Part shown: positions 1 to 9,909 of the stretch, in pieces
Position numbering within the stretch: position 1 is the first letter of the stretch
Layout: each line of letters opens with the position of its first letter
Assembly (NCBI GenBank): GCA_963585895.1
Contig: OY757912.1
Coordinates: 83,129,654-83,193,653, forward strand
Origin: Sepioteuthis lessoniana
Lineage: Eukaryota; Mollusca; Cephalopoda; Myopsida; Loliginidae
Length of the DNA stretch: 64,000 bases
Direction of reading: 5' to 3'
Notes under the pieces: model-generated
Databases searched by the model: none
The model's input: the letters and a program-made list of their open reading frames with translations, nothing else
Told to the model about the DNA's origin: nothing
Position numbers and translations under genes: made by a program

Positions 1-530
1 TAATGTAGTCACCAAAGTAAATTTTGAGAATTGTGTAGAAGCTGTTCTGATTAAAGCACTTGAGGCATAAATGCTGCTGGTTGATGACTCAAGAGTCAGA
101 AACACAAAAGAAAATGGAATACACAATGTCTTTCTAGACATTTATTGTTATGTTTTTGCTTTGGTTATTATTTGTCCAAATATATTCATGTAGCATACTG
201 AAGTCTTGCTTTGCTTTTACCAATTTGTTATCAAGATCTTTGTTTTGTTTAGTGCCTGAAAATATGATCATCCTAGGTAAGTAAAATCACCAGCTATGTC
301 CAGTTTATTTGAACTGATAGTAGGTAAATGGTACTCTTGTTCAGTTGATTGACGATAATGATTTTCTTCTGAGTCGCTTCAAAACCAAAGAGTTATGTGG
401 CTTCTGCAAAGCATAATGTTATTTTTTGCAGGGTTGACTCTGAATGGAGAACTAGAACCACACTGTTTGTAAAGAGAAGTTCTCTTCATAGTGTGGCAGT
501 ATCATCTGCAGCCTGTCTCACTGGTTAATG
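1..530. other. no recognisable feature
   Basis: AT-rich sequence. I recognise no coding exon, RNA gene or repeat family in it. It abuts a SINE that starts near 531. Confidence 0.5.
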
Positions 531-782
531 GGGGAGGAGTTCTCATAGTGCAGTGGCTAATGTACTGGACTGTGACATCATAGTAAATGAGTTTGAACTC
601 CAGTCATGTTATTACATTCACTTCTGAACTAATTTCCCTGAGAAAAGTATGAACCCTCTCATCCCACTTAGCTATGGGATAAATAGCATCACTGCTGTTC
701 TTTGAGAAGGATGGCTTTGACATTAAATAACCCATGAAGGTTGATATGCCATTGAATGAAGAAACCAAACCAAACCAAACCA
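531..782 (+). mobile_element. tRNA-derived SINE, family D
   Basis: The head resembles a tRNA gene with pol III internal promoters: an A-box-like segment at 546-560 (TAGTGCAGTGGCTAA) and a B-box-like segment at 591-601 (GTTTGAACTCC). The middle contains a block around AGTATGAACC...TAGCTATGGGATAA that is also present in family C SINEs, as expected for SINEs of the Ceph-SINE type. The tail at 712-782 (GGCTTTGACATTAAATAACC...) ends in CCAAAC repeats and is the same tail as in the composite retroposons of this window. No convincing target-site duplication was found. Confidence 0.75.
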
Positions 783-1375
783 CTTGCTAGCTGATGTCTC
801 TCCACCAAACACAAACATTGTGCTTTTGAAAGGAAATCAATCAGCTTCTGGTTTCGGTCAAAACTGTACAAGCCATGGGTCAGCTCCACAAAGAAAATAA
901 AAGAAGCAAGAACAAATTCCAGAATACACATGTATGGTTGTCTTTATTGCTGACATTTTCTCTTGATCCAACAATGGGGTGAAGTGTGTAATACTTAGTT
1001 CTTCAGCCTAAGTAAGCTGACCCTAACTCTGGTTTATTGTGAAGGACAGTTTCAGTTCAATGGCCAACCTAACTGTTACTGCTCTGGACCACAATTCATC
1101 TGTATTCTGATTGCTACCTATGTTGGTAGTGGGCATAGGAAGGACCCCATACCAATATGCTCACACCCACAAGCATATATATACATATACACTATATCCA
1201 TTATTTGGATCTCCTTTCTGGAGATAGTAATGCAAGTTCTTCTGTATCCAGAAAAGTTAAAAAGAGACCTTTCTCAGAAGACTGTAAAATGGTTCAGTGA
1301 AATGGTTTGGCTTTGTAAAAATAATATTGGATGACATTTGAGCTAGAGAAGATATTTAGCAGCATCCCTACACAT
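783..1375. other. no recognisable feature
   Basis: AT-rich DNA with a short ATAT/ACAT stretch near 1175-1195. The open frames here do not resemble proteins. Confidence 0.45.
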
Positions 1376-1612
1376 CAAAGTTCAATATCAGCATTACAAT
1401 GATATACTAACACTGAATATATGGAGAGGAAAGACAAGATAAGTTCATTTATACATATGAGAACATTAAATATATATATATAAAACATACAAGAAATATA
1501 ACTAAAAAAACACAAATATATTCCAAAAGATGAAATGTACACATGTTTTTCTATGAACAAGCTGTATATGAAAGGGATTTAAAAAACAGTAAAAAGTCTT
1601 ACTTGTCTTCCT
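1376..1612. repeat. dispersed repeat N, copy 1
   Basis: This segment is homologous to 43713-44215. Shared blocks include ACACTGAATAT/ACATTGAACAT, GAAAGACAAGATAA, and AACAAGC.GTATATGAAAGG. The second copy carries a family C SINE that is absent here, so this copy represents the empty site. The element type is unknown. A composite retroposon sits immediately downstream. Confidence 0.6.
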
Positions 1613-1620
1613 TGATGGAC

Positions 1621-2330
1621 AAAACTCTGTGGATTGGTTTGCTTTGTTGGGTTTTATGGCATATCAACCTTTGTAGATTATTTAACGCCAAATCCATTTT
1701 TATGTAAATAATCAGTTCTATTTAAAACAGTTCAGTTTAGCATAAGCATGCAATTTAAATGTAAGTACAGTTTAATTGTAAAAAACATTTCTATTTTGAG
1801 CTATTCAGTTTCGTCAAGCAATTCTAATTCGGCTAATTTAGTTTAGTATAAGTACAGATTTTGTTTACACACAGTTACATGTCAGAATAGTTCTGTTAAA
1901 CAATTTAGTTTAGTGTAAATACAGTTTCAATGTCAAAAAACAGTTCTATTTGAAATAATTCAGTTTAGCATAAGCACGCAGTTCAAATGTAAGCACGGTT
2001 TAATTGTCAAAAAACATTTCTATTTCAAGCTATTCAGTTTAACCAAACAATTCAGTTTAGCATAAGTATGCTGTTAGTTCTATTTAACCTATAGATAGAG
2101 CCCTATCAGGGGCTACCACTCCTGGCCAGAGGGGACCTGGGAGCAATGGCAATAAAGGGGTACTCTGCATCTCCAAAGCTCCAGCATCACTGGAACCTCA
2201 CCATCAAATTGTTTAGTGTTATATCCAGAACACTAGTTGTGGGGGAGGGTCTTACCCCTCTGCAGAGGTACAGTCAGTGTATTCTACAGCCCCAGCCAAC
2301 TGGGCAACAAAAAAAAAAAAACTCTATGGA
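1621..2330 (-). mobile_element. composite retroposon, full-length copy with target duplication
   Basis: On the minus strand the order is head (about 2317-2090), tandem repeats (about 2090-1705) and tail (about 1705-1634). The head begins GCCCAGTTGGCTGGGG at 2305. The repeats have units of about 55 bp built on CAGTTCTATTTCAAACAATT and CAGTTTAGCATAAGTA. The tail contains GGCATTAAATAACC-type sequence. Flanking direct repeats AAAACTCTRTGGA (1621-1633 and 2318-2330, 12 of 13 identical) indicate retroposition. No coding capacity is visible. Confidence 0.8.
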
Positions 2331-3484
2331 CTTCATGTTTCAATGCCTAGATGAGACAAAGTATGTTCCATGAACAGAGATGAAAAGTGTGCCTTAATAG
2401 CTAATAGGCAGATATAAGAAAACCTTATCTTTACTTTATCAGAAGAAAAGGGGAAAAACGATGCTGATTTGAACAGCGTGATTTGCATGTGACCATGAGA
2501 TGTCTAAAGACACACACCTGAATCCAAGGGAAGCCAATTGTTTATTGTCTCCCTGAAACAACAAAAGCAACACAAAAAATGAATTTAATAGCTTGTGCAA
2601 CTCTATAAATTGAGAATGCTGAAAGAAGAATATAATATTTGATATCATAAAGTTAGAGAGAAATTGTCAAATAAGTATGATCTGAGTATGATGTATTAAT
2701 AGAGGGAATAGAAAAAGCTCCTGTTGAAACTAGCCTCAATAACAAACATGTAATTTGAAGTTAATTCTATTTAACTTAAGGATCAGAACACCTGTGAATA
2801 TGTGAATAGCAAAAAGGAGAATATGTTTGAAGAAAGAACTGGCCATGCCTTGTCAAAAAAAAAGTCCTTATTTCTTGCAATTCAATTTCACATTCCTGTA
2901 TCATTTCAGTTTTGTTATGGATTGACTAACTTAGAATTTCAGATCGCTTTTAGAATGCTCAATGGAAAATTGAATTCTATTTTGTGCTTACGAAATAATC
3001 TTCCATCTGGTGCATAACAAACAGGTTTAGTTTAAAAATATGGAAGCAGCTAAATCTAGATCAATCTACAGGAGTTCAAAAGCTCTTCCTTTCATTGTCC
3101 CATTGGAATTCATTGTCTGTTTACCCAGACAAAAATATGAATTGAACTCAATAAGCCAAACATAAAAATTTAAAAAAAAAAAATAAAAAGTGCCTCTACT
3201 TTAAAAGGATTTAGATTCATGCCTCGTCAGAACATCCTTGTCTTATATCATTTTAATCTAACTTAATCTTCCTGTATACTTTCTGCAAACACCACCCACA
3301 CACACATAAATATCAAAACATATACAATATATGTACATATATGTGTGTGTGTATGTGTGTAAATGTATCTATAATTAAGGTGTGCATCTAAGCTATAAAT
3401 AAACATGCATACACATATATTAATGTATATGCAAGCACATTAAAAATAAATCAGTATATATATATTTATATAAGTGTTGCATTC
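2331..3484. other. no recognised feature; simple CA/TG stretch near 3297-3365
   Basis: AT-rich. It contains poly-A runs and a short imperfect CA/TG/ATGT region near 3297-3430. The open frame at 2802-3017 has no recognisable motifs. Confidence 0.45.
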
Positions 3485-4374
3485 AATAAGTTTCCAGACT
3501 TTTTTTTTTGTACAGGCATTTAAAATTGTCATAGACTCTTGAAAATTCACTATGTTATTGCTATATATCTTATGAGATGACTGACCAATTTTTATGATTT
3601 CAGGTTTAAATGAACTGCTACAGCAGCAATTGGAATACACCCTACTAAAGCCTGATTGTCACAGCTGGTGAATTTCAAAAACGCAATCTGGACACGAGGA
3701 CACATTAGAAGAACAATATGCAATAAAATTCTGTTTTAAACTTGGAAAAAATGCCACAGAAACATATGAAATGCTTCTGACTGCTTTTGGAGCATCTTGC
3801 ATGAATCAAGCATCAGTTTTTGAGTGGCATAAGACATTCAAGGAAGGCAGGGAGTCTGTGAGGGATGATGAGAGGTGTGGGTGGAATTCGGAAGTCAATA
3901 CACCAGAGTTGATTCACCAAAGGGTTAGGGTTAGGGTTACTATGTTGAGGTTTTAAGGGACTTCAGGAAGAGATTCCGTCGGAAGAGGCCAGCACTCTTC
4001 AAATCGGGTCAGTGGCATTTCTACCTGGACAATGCACCAGTCCCCAACTCCATCCTTGTCACAGACTATTTGACCAAGATGGGCATCAAGACAGTTCTTC
4101 ACCCTCCCTATAGTCCAGACCTTTCTCCCTGTGACTTTTGGTTATTCCCTAAGCTCAGAGGCTGTTGTTATGAGACAATTGAGGAGATGAAAGAGGCTGT
4201 GATGAAGGTCATTGACACGCTCACACAAGAGGAGTTCCATGGGTCCTTCCAGAAGTTGTTGGAACAGTACAACAAGTGTATTGCAGCCAGTGGAGATTAC
4301 TTTGAAGGGGACTAGAGTTTCATGTGTGTACTATCAAGAAAAGTGCCCATACGAAAAAAGTCTGGAAACTTATT
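3485..4374 (+). mobile_element. mariner element, internally deleted, with terminal inverted repeats
   Basis: Perfect 21 bp inverted repeats lie at 3485-3505 and 4354-4374 (AATAAGTTTCCAGACTTTTT plus one T). The N-terminal transposase segment (3771-3918) shows the helix-turn-helix motif VFEWHKTFKEGRESV. After a junction of TTAGGG-type repeats (about 3921-3940) the frame resumes with the catalytic C-terminal part: DNAP with its Asp codon at 4028-4030 and SPCDFWLFP with its Asp codon at 4133-4135. There are 34 residues between the two Asp, as in DD34D mariners. The region carrying the first catalytic Asp is missing, so the element cannot encode active transposase. The frame ends at 4315. Confidence 0.85.
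3919..3942 (+). repeat. telomere-like GGGTTA repeats at the mariner deletion junction
   Basis: About three perfect GGGTTA units sit exactly between the N-terminal and C-terminal transposase segments. The frame before them encodes NTPELIHQ and the sequence after them encodes YYVEVLRDF. Confidence 0.75.
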
Positions 4375-4391
4375 TAATGATCCTCGTATAT

Positions 4392-4622
4392 TTACCAACC
4401 TCTACATGCAAGCAGGATATGATACAAGTTCAATTTTTAAGTGGAATTTAACTGGTTTGAATTCAGTTTTCCTTCACCTAGGCCAGTTGCCATACCAAAG
4501 TTAAATAGTGCAGTCTGCTTTACAATTTACTCATAACTGGGGGTAGAATAGTTGGATTCATACCTTTCCCAAAGATATTAGCTTTATGAGTAAGGCAAAC
4601 AGTCTTGCCCATGATTTGAGCT
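4392..4622 (-). mobile_element. family C SINE, truncated in its head
   Basis: The body matches the family C SINE at 21320-21610 in reverse orientation: GATACAAGTTCAATTTTTAA, TTGAATTCAG, CATACCTTTCCCAAAG and CAAACAGTCTTGCCCA. The tRNA-like head is lost just after the B box and replaced by ATGT repeats. Confidence 0.7.
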
Positions 4623-4623
4623 T

Positions 4624-4659
4624 TATGTATGTATGTATGTATGTATGTATGTATGTATT
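4624..4659. repeat. (ATGT)n microsatellite
   Basis: About nine ATGT units, adjoining the truncated SINE. An (AT)n run follows at 4694-4724. Confidence 0.95.
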
Positions 4660-4686
4660 CTTAGATATATACAAGCAGGTTGGAAA

Positions 4687-4725
<39 letters not shown>

Positions 4726-5200
4726 GCCTGGTCACCAGGACTTGAAATACTCCAACTGCATCCTCTGCAGAGGACTAAAATTCCCTCCAAAAAAGGGTGT
4801 CCTAGATATGACACTAACCTGTAATTGGTGGTTACGCTTCAATTCTGAAGTTCAGGGGATAATAGAGTACCCTTTCATTGTCATTACTCCCAGGTTCACT
4901 GACCTGGAATGTTAGTACCTGTTAGTTTCTCATTTATGGACCAAATAGTTTTGTTGGAAAATTACTTGTATTAGATAGGAATTCTTGAAACTGTATAACT
5001 CTGTGCAAGAAATTATTATTATTATTACTTAATAGGAAATCATATAATTTTTTACAACAGAAACAATTATTTGAAACCATATAATTGTGTATGAATTATA
5101 AGTATTGGATTAGAACACTTGAGCCCATATAACTATGTGCAAATTATTTGTTTTGGATGAGAGTACTTGATACCATATAACTGTATGCTAACATATGATT
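4726..5200 (+). mobile_element. composite retroposon, head plus tandem repeats, no tail
   Basis: The head runs from 4726 (GCCTGGTCACCAGG) through TCCAACTGCATCCTCTGCAG and GATATGACACTAACC to about 4930. Degenerate repeat units follow, built on TACTTGAAACCATATAACTG and TGTGCAAATTATTTG. The expected tail is absent. No flanking duplication was identified. Confidence 0.65.
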
Positions 5201-5374
5201 ATCATAGACAACTTTTAAAGAATGATTGCAAAGGATCATCGAAAAATATTAATAGAATTATAATCAGACATTTAGAAATGGATAAAATTACAGCATTAGA
5301 TAACCCTCAAGCGGTTGATAAGCTGTTGGATAAACTATATATATATATATATATATATTCAAATACATTGAAAA
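5201..5374. other. unassigned sequence with (AT)n at 5337-5358
   Basis: This short segment between two composites has an open frame (part of 5167-5556) that I cannot assign to a family. The frame runs on into the AT repeat and the composite tail, so it is probably fortuitous. Confidence 0.4.
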
Positions 5375-6289
5375 TGGTTGGTTGGTTGGTTGGTTGGTTT
5401 TTATGGCATATCAACCTTTGTAGGTTATTTAATGCCAAATCCATTTTGATACAAATAGTTAGTTCTATTTCAAAAATTCTGTTTAGTATGAGAACACAGT
5501 TTATATGTCAAAAACATTTCTATTTCAAGTTATTCAGTTTATTCAAACAGTTCTAATTCAGCTAATTCAGTTTAATATAAGTACAGATTTTGTTAACACA
5601 TAGTTAAATGTCAAAAACAGTTCTATATTAAACAATTCAGTTTAGTGTAAGTACAGTTTCAATGTCAAAAACAGTTCCATTTCAAACAATTCAGTTTAGT
5701 ATAAGCACTAAGTACAGTTTAATTGGCAAAAACATTCATTTTAGCTATTCATTTTAGTCAAACAGTTCTAATTCAAACAATTCAGTTTAGCATCGATATG
5801 CAGTTAGTATTATTTAACCCATAGATAGGGTCCTATCAGGTGCTACCATTCCGGGTCAGAGTGGACCTGGGAGCAATGGCAATGAAGGGGTGCTCTGCAT
5901 TCCCCAAAGCCCCAGGATCACTGGAACCTCGCCATTAGATTGTTTAGTGTCATATCCAGGACACTCATTGGGGGGGGTACCCTCTGAAAAGGTGCAATCG
6001 GTGTATTCTACAGCCCCAGCCAACTGGGCAATACACAGAGTTAATGTCAAACAGTTTTATTCCAGATAATACAGTTTAGCATAAGTACACAGTTTAGATG
6101 TCAAAACAGTTCTATTTCGAGCAATTCAATTTAGCATAAGTACATAGTTTAAATGTCCAAACAGTTCCATTTTAAACAATTCAGTTTAGCATAAATACAC
6201 AGTTTTAAAAAAACTGTAAAGTCAGGAAAGCACGGTTTAGTTCTATTTAACCCATAGATAGGACCCTTATCAGGTGCTACCACTCCAGG

Positions 6290-6292
<3 letters not shown>
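5375..6292 (-). mobile_element. composite retroposon, two-headed copy
   Basis: Read on the minus strand: partial head (about 6292-6245, cut by an AT repeat), tandem repeats (about 6240-6040), a complete head (about 6035-5815, ending in CCAACTGGGC on the plus strand), tandem repeats (about 5815-5470) and the tail with GGTT repeats (about 5465-5375). The repeat unit is built on CAGTTCTATTTCAAACAATT. The same two-headed layout occurs at 24021-24759. Confidence 0.7.

Positions 6293-6349
<57 letters not shown>
6293..6349. repeat. (AT)n microsatellite
   Basis: About 27 AT units, interrupting the 5' end of the neighbouring composite retroposon. Confidence 0.97.
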
Positions 6350-6355
<6 letters not shown>

Positions 6356-6449
6356 ATTTAACAATGTATGTTTGTATAGAAATATATATGGGAAATATTT
6401 ATGTGAGGTTCCTACAAATTAGCAGGTGTATGACCACTTACTCCTATTA

Positions 6450-6728
6450 CAACAACATCCAAGTAAGATGAACAAGATAGGATAATCACTACTGGAGAAG
6501 TAAGGAAGAATTCATTAGAAATGTTTTCCCATGAACTCCTAGACATGGACAAACTACTGTTGGGTAGCCAGCAAAAACTTAAATTCATCATCTCTTTGCA
6601 GATACTGAATGCTGTCTAGAGAGCTAACCAAGAGCAATGGCTGATAGGGACAGATGGCATGAGAGAATCAAAGTAATCCATGCTGTTAGCATGATTTGAT
6701 AATGATGATGATGATGATGATGATGATG
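6450..6728 (+). mobile_element. 3' end of an RTE-like LINE (family G)
   Basis: The nucleotide sequence follows the last part of the family G coding region seen at 47581-47974: ATCCAAGTAAGATGAACAAG, CTGGAGAAGTAAGGA, GAGCAATGGCTGATAGGGA. It ends in (GAT)n, the usual 3' tail of this family here. Frameshifts and stops prevent translation. The copy is 5'-truncated and old. Confidence 0.75.
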
Positions 6729-6998
6729 GTGATAGGGAGATATACATTTACATATGCACAAATATGAACTTATTACCGCCTTTCAGTCTTATAATAATGT
6801 CAGTATAAGTATTTGTTTTTCGTGTTTTCATGTACATATTATATGTGCTTCTGTAACAATATTTATATGTTCAATAAATTTTTGAATATAATGCTAATCT
6901 TAATTGAATTAATAAGCAACTAAGAAATGTGCTTCTAAAAAAAATTAAAAACATGGAAAATTTGTCCTAGTAATATATATATATATATACATATATAT

Positions 6999-7037
<39 letters not shown>

Positions 7038-7553
7038 TCACACTGACTGCACAGCTTTCCCTGACTCTATCTCCCTCTCTCTCTCTCTCTCTCCATCAAC
7101 CCCTATCCTCCATTGCTCCCAGCTGGTTCTTTAAACAACATCAACTGTCTGCACAGAGCTCATGTAAGTAAGTTTTTGCTGGTCAGACAACACTGGTGCA
7201 TCCATGTGTAGGGGTCCATAGAAGAAGATTGCTTATAAGTTCATCCTTGCTTCTTCAGCAGAGTCCCACGCATCTTGTTTGTCTTACTTGGAGGGTTTTT
7301 GAGATGGGAGGTAAGTGGGCATACAGCTGCTATTTTGTGGAGTGTTGCTTCAAGGATTTGTTCAAAACGGCATGTAGCATTCTTGTGTAGTTCCCATCTA
7401 GCTCTTTTCTCCGTGCATTTTGTTAGTGTCCATGTGGTGCATCCCTACAGTAGTATTGACACAGTCACAGTTTGGAAGAAGTAACATTTTATTTTCCACA
7501 TGATTTTCACCTGATCAATAACTTGTTAATAACAGTTCATGCCTTTACAAGGC
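6999..7553 (-). mobile_element. RTE-like LINE 3' end with an expanded GA tract
   Basis: On the minus strand this copy runs from the segment equivalent to AIDRLSIIWKSDLSDKIKR through YGCTTW and the C-terminal coding region to a (GAT)n tail (seen as ATC repeats at 7000-7036). A (CT)n run at 7067-7093 lies where intact copies encode GGCGAGAGAGGGTCAGG, so a coding GA-rich motif has expanded into a microsatellite. The frame is disrupted in several places. Confidence 0.75.
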
Positions 7554-7556
7554 ATT

Positions 7557-7611
7557 TTTTTTCTTCTTCTTCTTCTTCTTCTTCTTCTGCTTCTTCTTCT
7601 TCTGCTTCTTC
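7557..7611. repeat. (CTT)n microsatellite
   Basis: Imperfect CTT repeats with CTG interruptions, at the 5' limit of the neighbouring LINE fragment. Confidence 0.9.
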
Positions 7612-7689
7612 ACTGATCCTATAACCTATTCATGTTGTGTGCCTGGACAGGAATAGCCTGGTAGAGCTCATCCCTCTACAATTCTACAT

Positions 7690-7905
7690 ATTGTTTGAAT
7701 TCAGTTTCCCTTTGCCTTGACCAGTTACCATATAAAAATTAAAGAGCTTGCCCAACTATTTACCCATTGCTGGAGAGAGAATATTTGGATTGATATCTTT
7801 CCTAAGTGTATTAGCACTATGTAAAATGCAAACAGCCTCATTCAGGATTTTTAAACTCAGGTATCCAAGTCCACTTCTTATGACTATAACTGTCATGTCA
7901 CTGCT
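7690..7905 (-). mobile_element. family C SINE, partial
   Basis: Matches family C in reverse: TTTGAATTCAGTTTCCCTT, CTATTTACCCATTGCTGGAG, TATTAGCACTATGTAAAATG and a decayed B box (about 7848-7860). The distal 3' part is missing or replaced. Confidence 0.65.
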
Positions 7906-8340
7906 GTGTGTTGTCAAAAATCAGGAAAAAAGGCATTGGAATTAATAGAAATGTTACTGAAAGAATAAGGCTATTATATGCAGAATATAAGTACATTGCT
8001 AATTATTTTTCTTTACAGCTACATTACAAATGATTTTACTGTAAAAATGAATTGAAAGTAAGGAAGAAAATATACCATTTGTCTGGAAAAAACTGAAGTT
8101 TTACAGAGAGACTTGGGTTCATTATATGTGTAACAGCAGCAACTGGGGCCAAAAATCAAAGACATGAGTCTTGAATTGATGAAGATGTATATTTTTATTT
8201 GCACACGTGTTCAGCGTAAAGCAAGCATAAATTCCTCAACGTGAAAACTGAAACAAAACAAATGCACTCATAAATGTTCTAAAAAAGGAAACACACCATG
8301 AAAGTAATGATTTAAATCGAATCAATCAAGAGAATCCACA
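7906..8340. other. no recognisable feature
   Basis: AT-rich, with no repeat or protein similarity that I can name. Confidence 0.4.
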
Positions 8341-8344
8341 TGCT

Positions 8345-8536
8345 TACCTCTTTTTGCCTTGCTAGTGACCCACAAAGAAAAATGTCAGTCTCGCATGCCG
8401 GTCAATTTGAAAAAGACTGAATTCGTACCAGCTGGTGTTCAGGCCGGAAGCTCCTCTTGCACCTTCCACCCAGAAGCGACCAGTGCGGGAGAAAAAGTTC
8501 AATCTAAAAACTATACCAGTTGAAACGCAAACTCCT
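8345..8536 (-). other. candidate noncoding or partial exon in a GC-richer patch
   Basis: This segment is clearly richer in G and C than its surroundings. Read on the minus strand it ends at GGCAAAAAGAG followed by GTAAGCATG, a good 5' splice-site match, and begins after ...TGTGAATGTAG, a possible but weak acceptor. The minus-strand frame of 60 codons (8362-8544) ends in a stop before the donor, so a UTR or noncoding exon fits better than internal coding sequence. I cannot name a gene. Confidence 0.22.
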
Positions 8537-8564
8537 ACATTCACAATGTGTATATAATGAGATG

Positions 8565-8783
8565 TGATGAAAAGATTAAAAAATTTATGATTTGCTATTT
8601 GGTATCACTTTTTCATGAATGGAGTTTATTATAAAAGACCTGTTTTTAAAAGAGTGTGCAGAAAGTAATAGTCTTTTATATATTCAAATAATTTTTATAT
8701 CATCCATTTTGTTTTTAAAAACTGCATTCATAAAAAAATGATACCAAATGGTGCATCTCAAATTTTAAAAATCTTCTCACCAT
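8565..8783. mobile_element. foldback (MITE-like) element
   Basis: Two inverted arms of about 65-70 bp. The left arm contains ATTTGGTATCACTTTTTCAT and GAATGGAGTTT. The right arm, reversed, contains CATTTGGTATCATTTTTTTA and GAATGCAGTTT. The centre is AT-rich. No coding sequence is present. Confidence 0.6.
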
Positions 8784-9240
8784 ATTTTTCTGAGTCATAT
8801 GATTAGCTTTTACTCACTTTTCACACTAAAACCTGGTCATGCCAACTTACATTGGCATGTTTAGAGTATTTTTCTTCATAAGATATTATGAAGGACTAAC
8901 AATTCAGGTATTCTTTCAATTCAGATGCCGAATTGTTCTCTTTCTACCTCCAAATCTCAAACGAAAATGCTTTTGGAACTTTGTAAACCAACTTTAATAT
9001 CTGACTCAAACATGTGAATAAAGAAGAAAGTTCATCCCTCCTGAGATTTCATTTGTAAGGATTTTCTCATTCCATTATGGCCCTGGACATTATCTGGATA
9101 CATCATTAAACATTCATTTGCATCAAAACATTTCTCTTTATTCATCTGTGCATCCTTCTTATGTTTCATTTGTTGTCATAATCTGAACATTTCAGTTGTT
9201 AATCAACAATCTTTCCATATCATTTTGAATAGCTTTATTC
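8784..9240. other. no recognisable feature
   Basis: AT-rich unique-looking sequence between a foldback element and a TG-rich repeat. Confidence 0.4.
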
Positions 9241-9245
9241 CCTCT

Positions 9246-9355
9246 TGTGAGTGGGTGTGTGTGTGCATGTGCATGTGAATACCTCTGTGTGTATACACAT
9301 GTATGGATGTGTGTATCTGTGTATGCATCTGTATGTGCATGTGTGTATATGTCTG

Positions 9356-9415
<60 letters not shown>

Positions 9416-9831
9416 ATGCATATGTGTGCATGTATGTAGATGTTTACGTGTGTGTATGTCTATGTCTGTGTGTGCATGTGTATATATGAATGTATGTGTA
9501 TGCATGAATACTCCTGTGTGTATGTATGTATGTATGTATGTATGTATGTGTGTGTGTGTGTATGTATGCATATATATGAATACATGTATGTGTATATGTG
9601 CATCTGTATGTGCATGGGTTTGTAAGTGTGTGTATGTGTGCATGCATGTGTATGAATGCTTCTGTATGATCATGTGTGTGTATGTGTGTGTGTGTATGCA
9701 TGCATATGTGTTCATATGTGTATGTGTGCATGTTTGCATCTGTGTGCATCTGTGTATGCAAGTGTGCATCTATGTTTACATGTGTGTGCATGTCTGTGTT
9801 GGTGTGCATGCACATGCATGTGCATAGAAGA
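9246..9831 (+). repeat. cryptic TG/ATGTGTGC repeat, about 590 bp
   Basis: Alternating purine-pyrimidine sequence with a perfect (TG)n core of about 28 units (9357-9413), flanked by degenerate TGTGTATG, GCATGTGT and TATG units. Long open frames occur on both strands but encode only Cys/Val or His/Thr runs and are artefacts. Such tracts can adopt Z-DNA in vitro (general knowledge). Confidence 0.9.
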
Positions 9832-9909
9832 GTGGCAAAACCAGTAGCTGTCCAATAATGTATTCAACCTTAATCTGACAACTACTGCTGCAACTCTAAT
9901 GTCAAGTTG

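Noticed and set aside
1634..2317. Non-autonomous Helitron with central tandem repeats, as known in other molluscs
   Set aside because: Target duplications of 10-13 bp, 5' truncation and a SINE-shared tail argue for retroposition instead.
3919..3942. Chromosome end or interstitial telomere block
   Set aside because: Only three units, located exactly inside a mariner element.
5167..5556. 129-codon plus-strand frame
   Set aside because: It runs through composite repeat units, an AT microsatellite and the composite tail, so it is not a gene.
9203..9858. Long open frames on both strands encoding Cys/Val- or His/Thr-rich proteins
   Set aside because: They lie in a TG/CA repeat that is open in nearly every frame; composition alone explains them.
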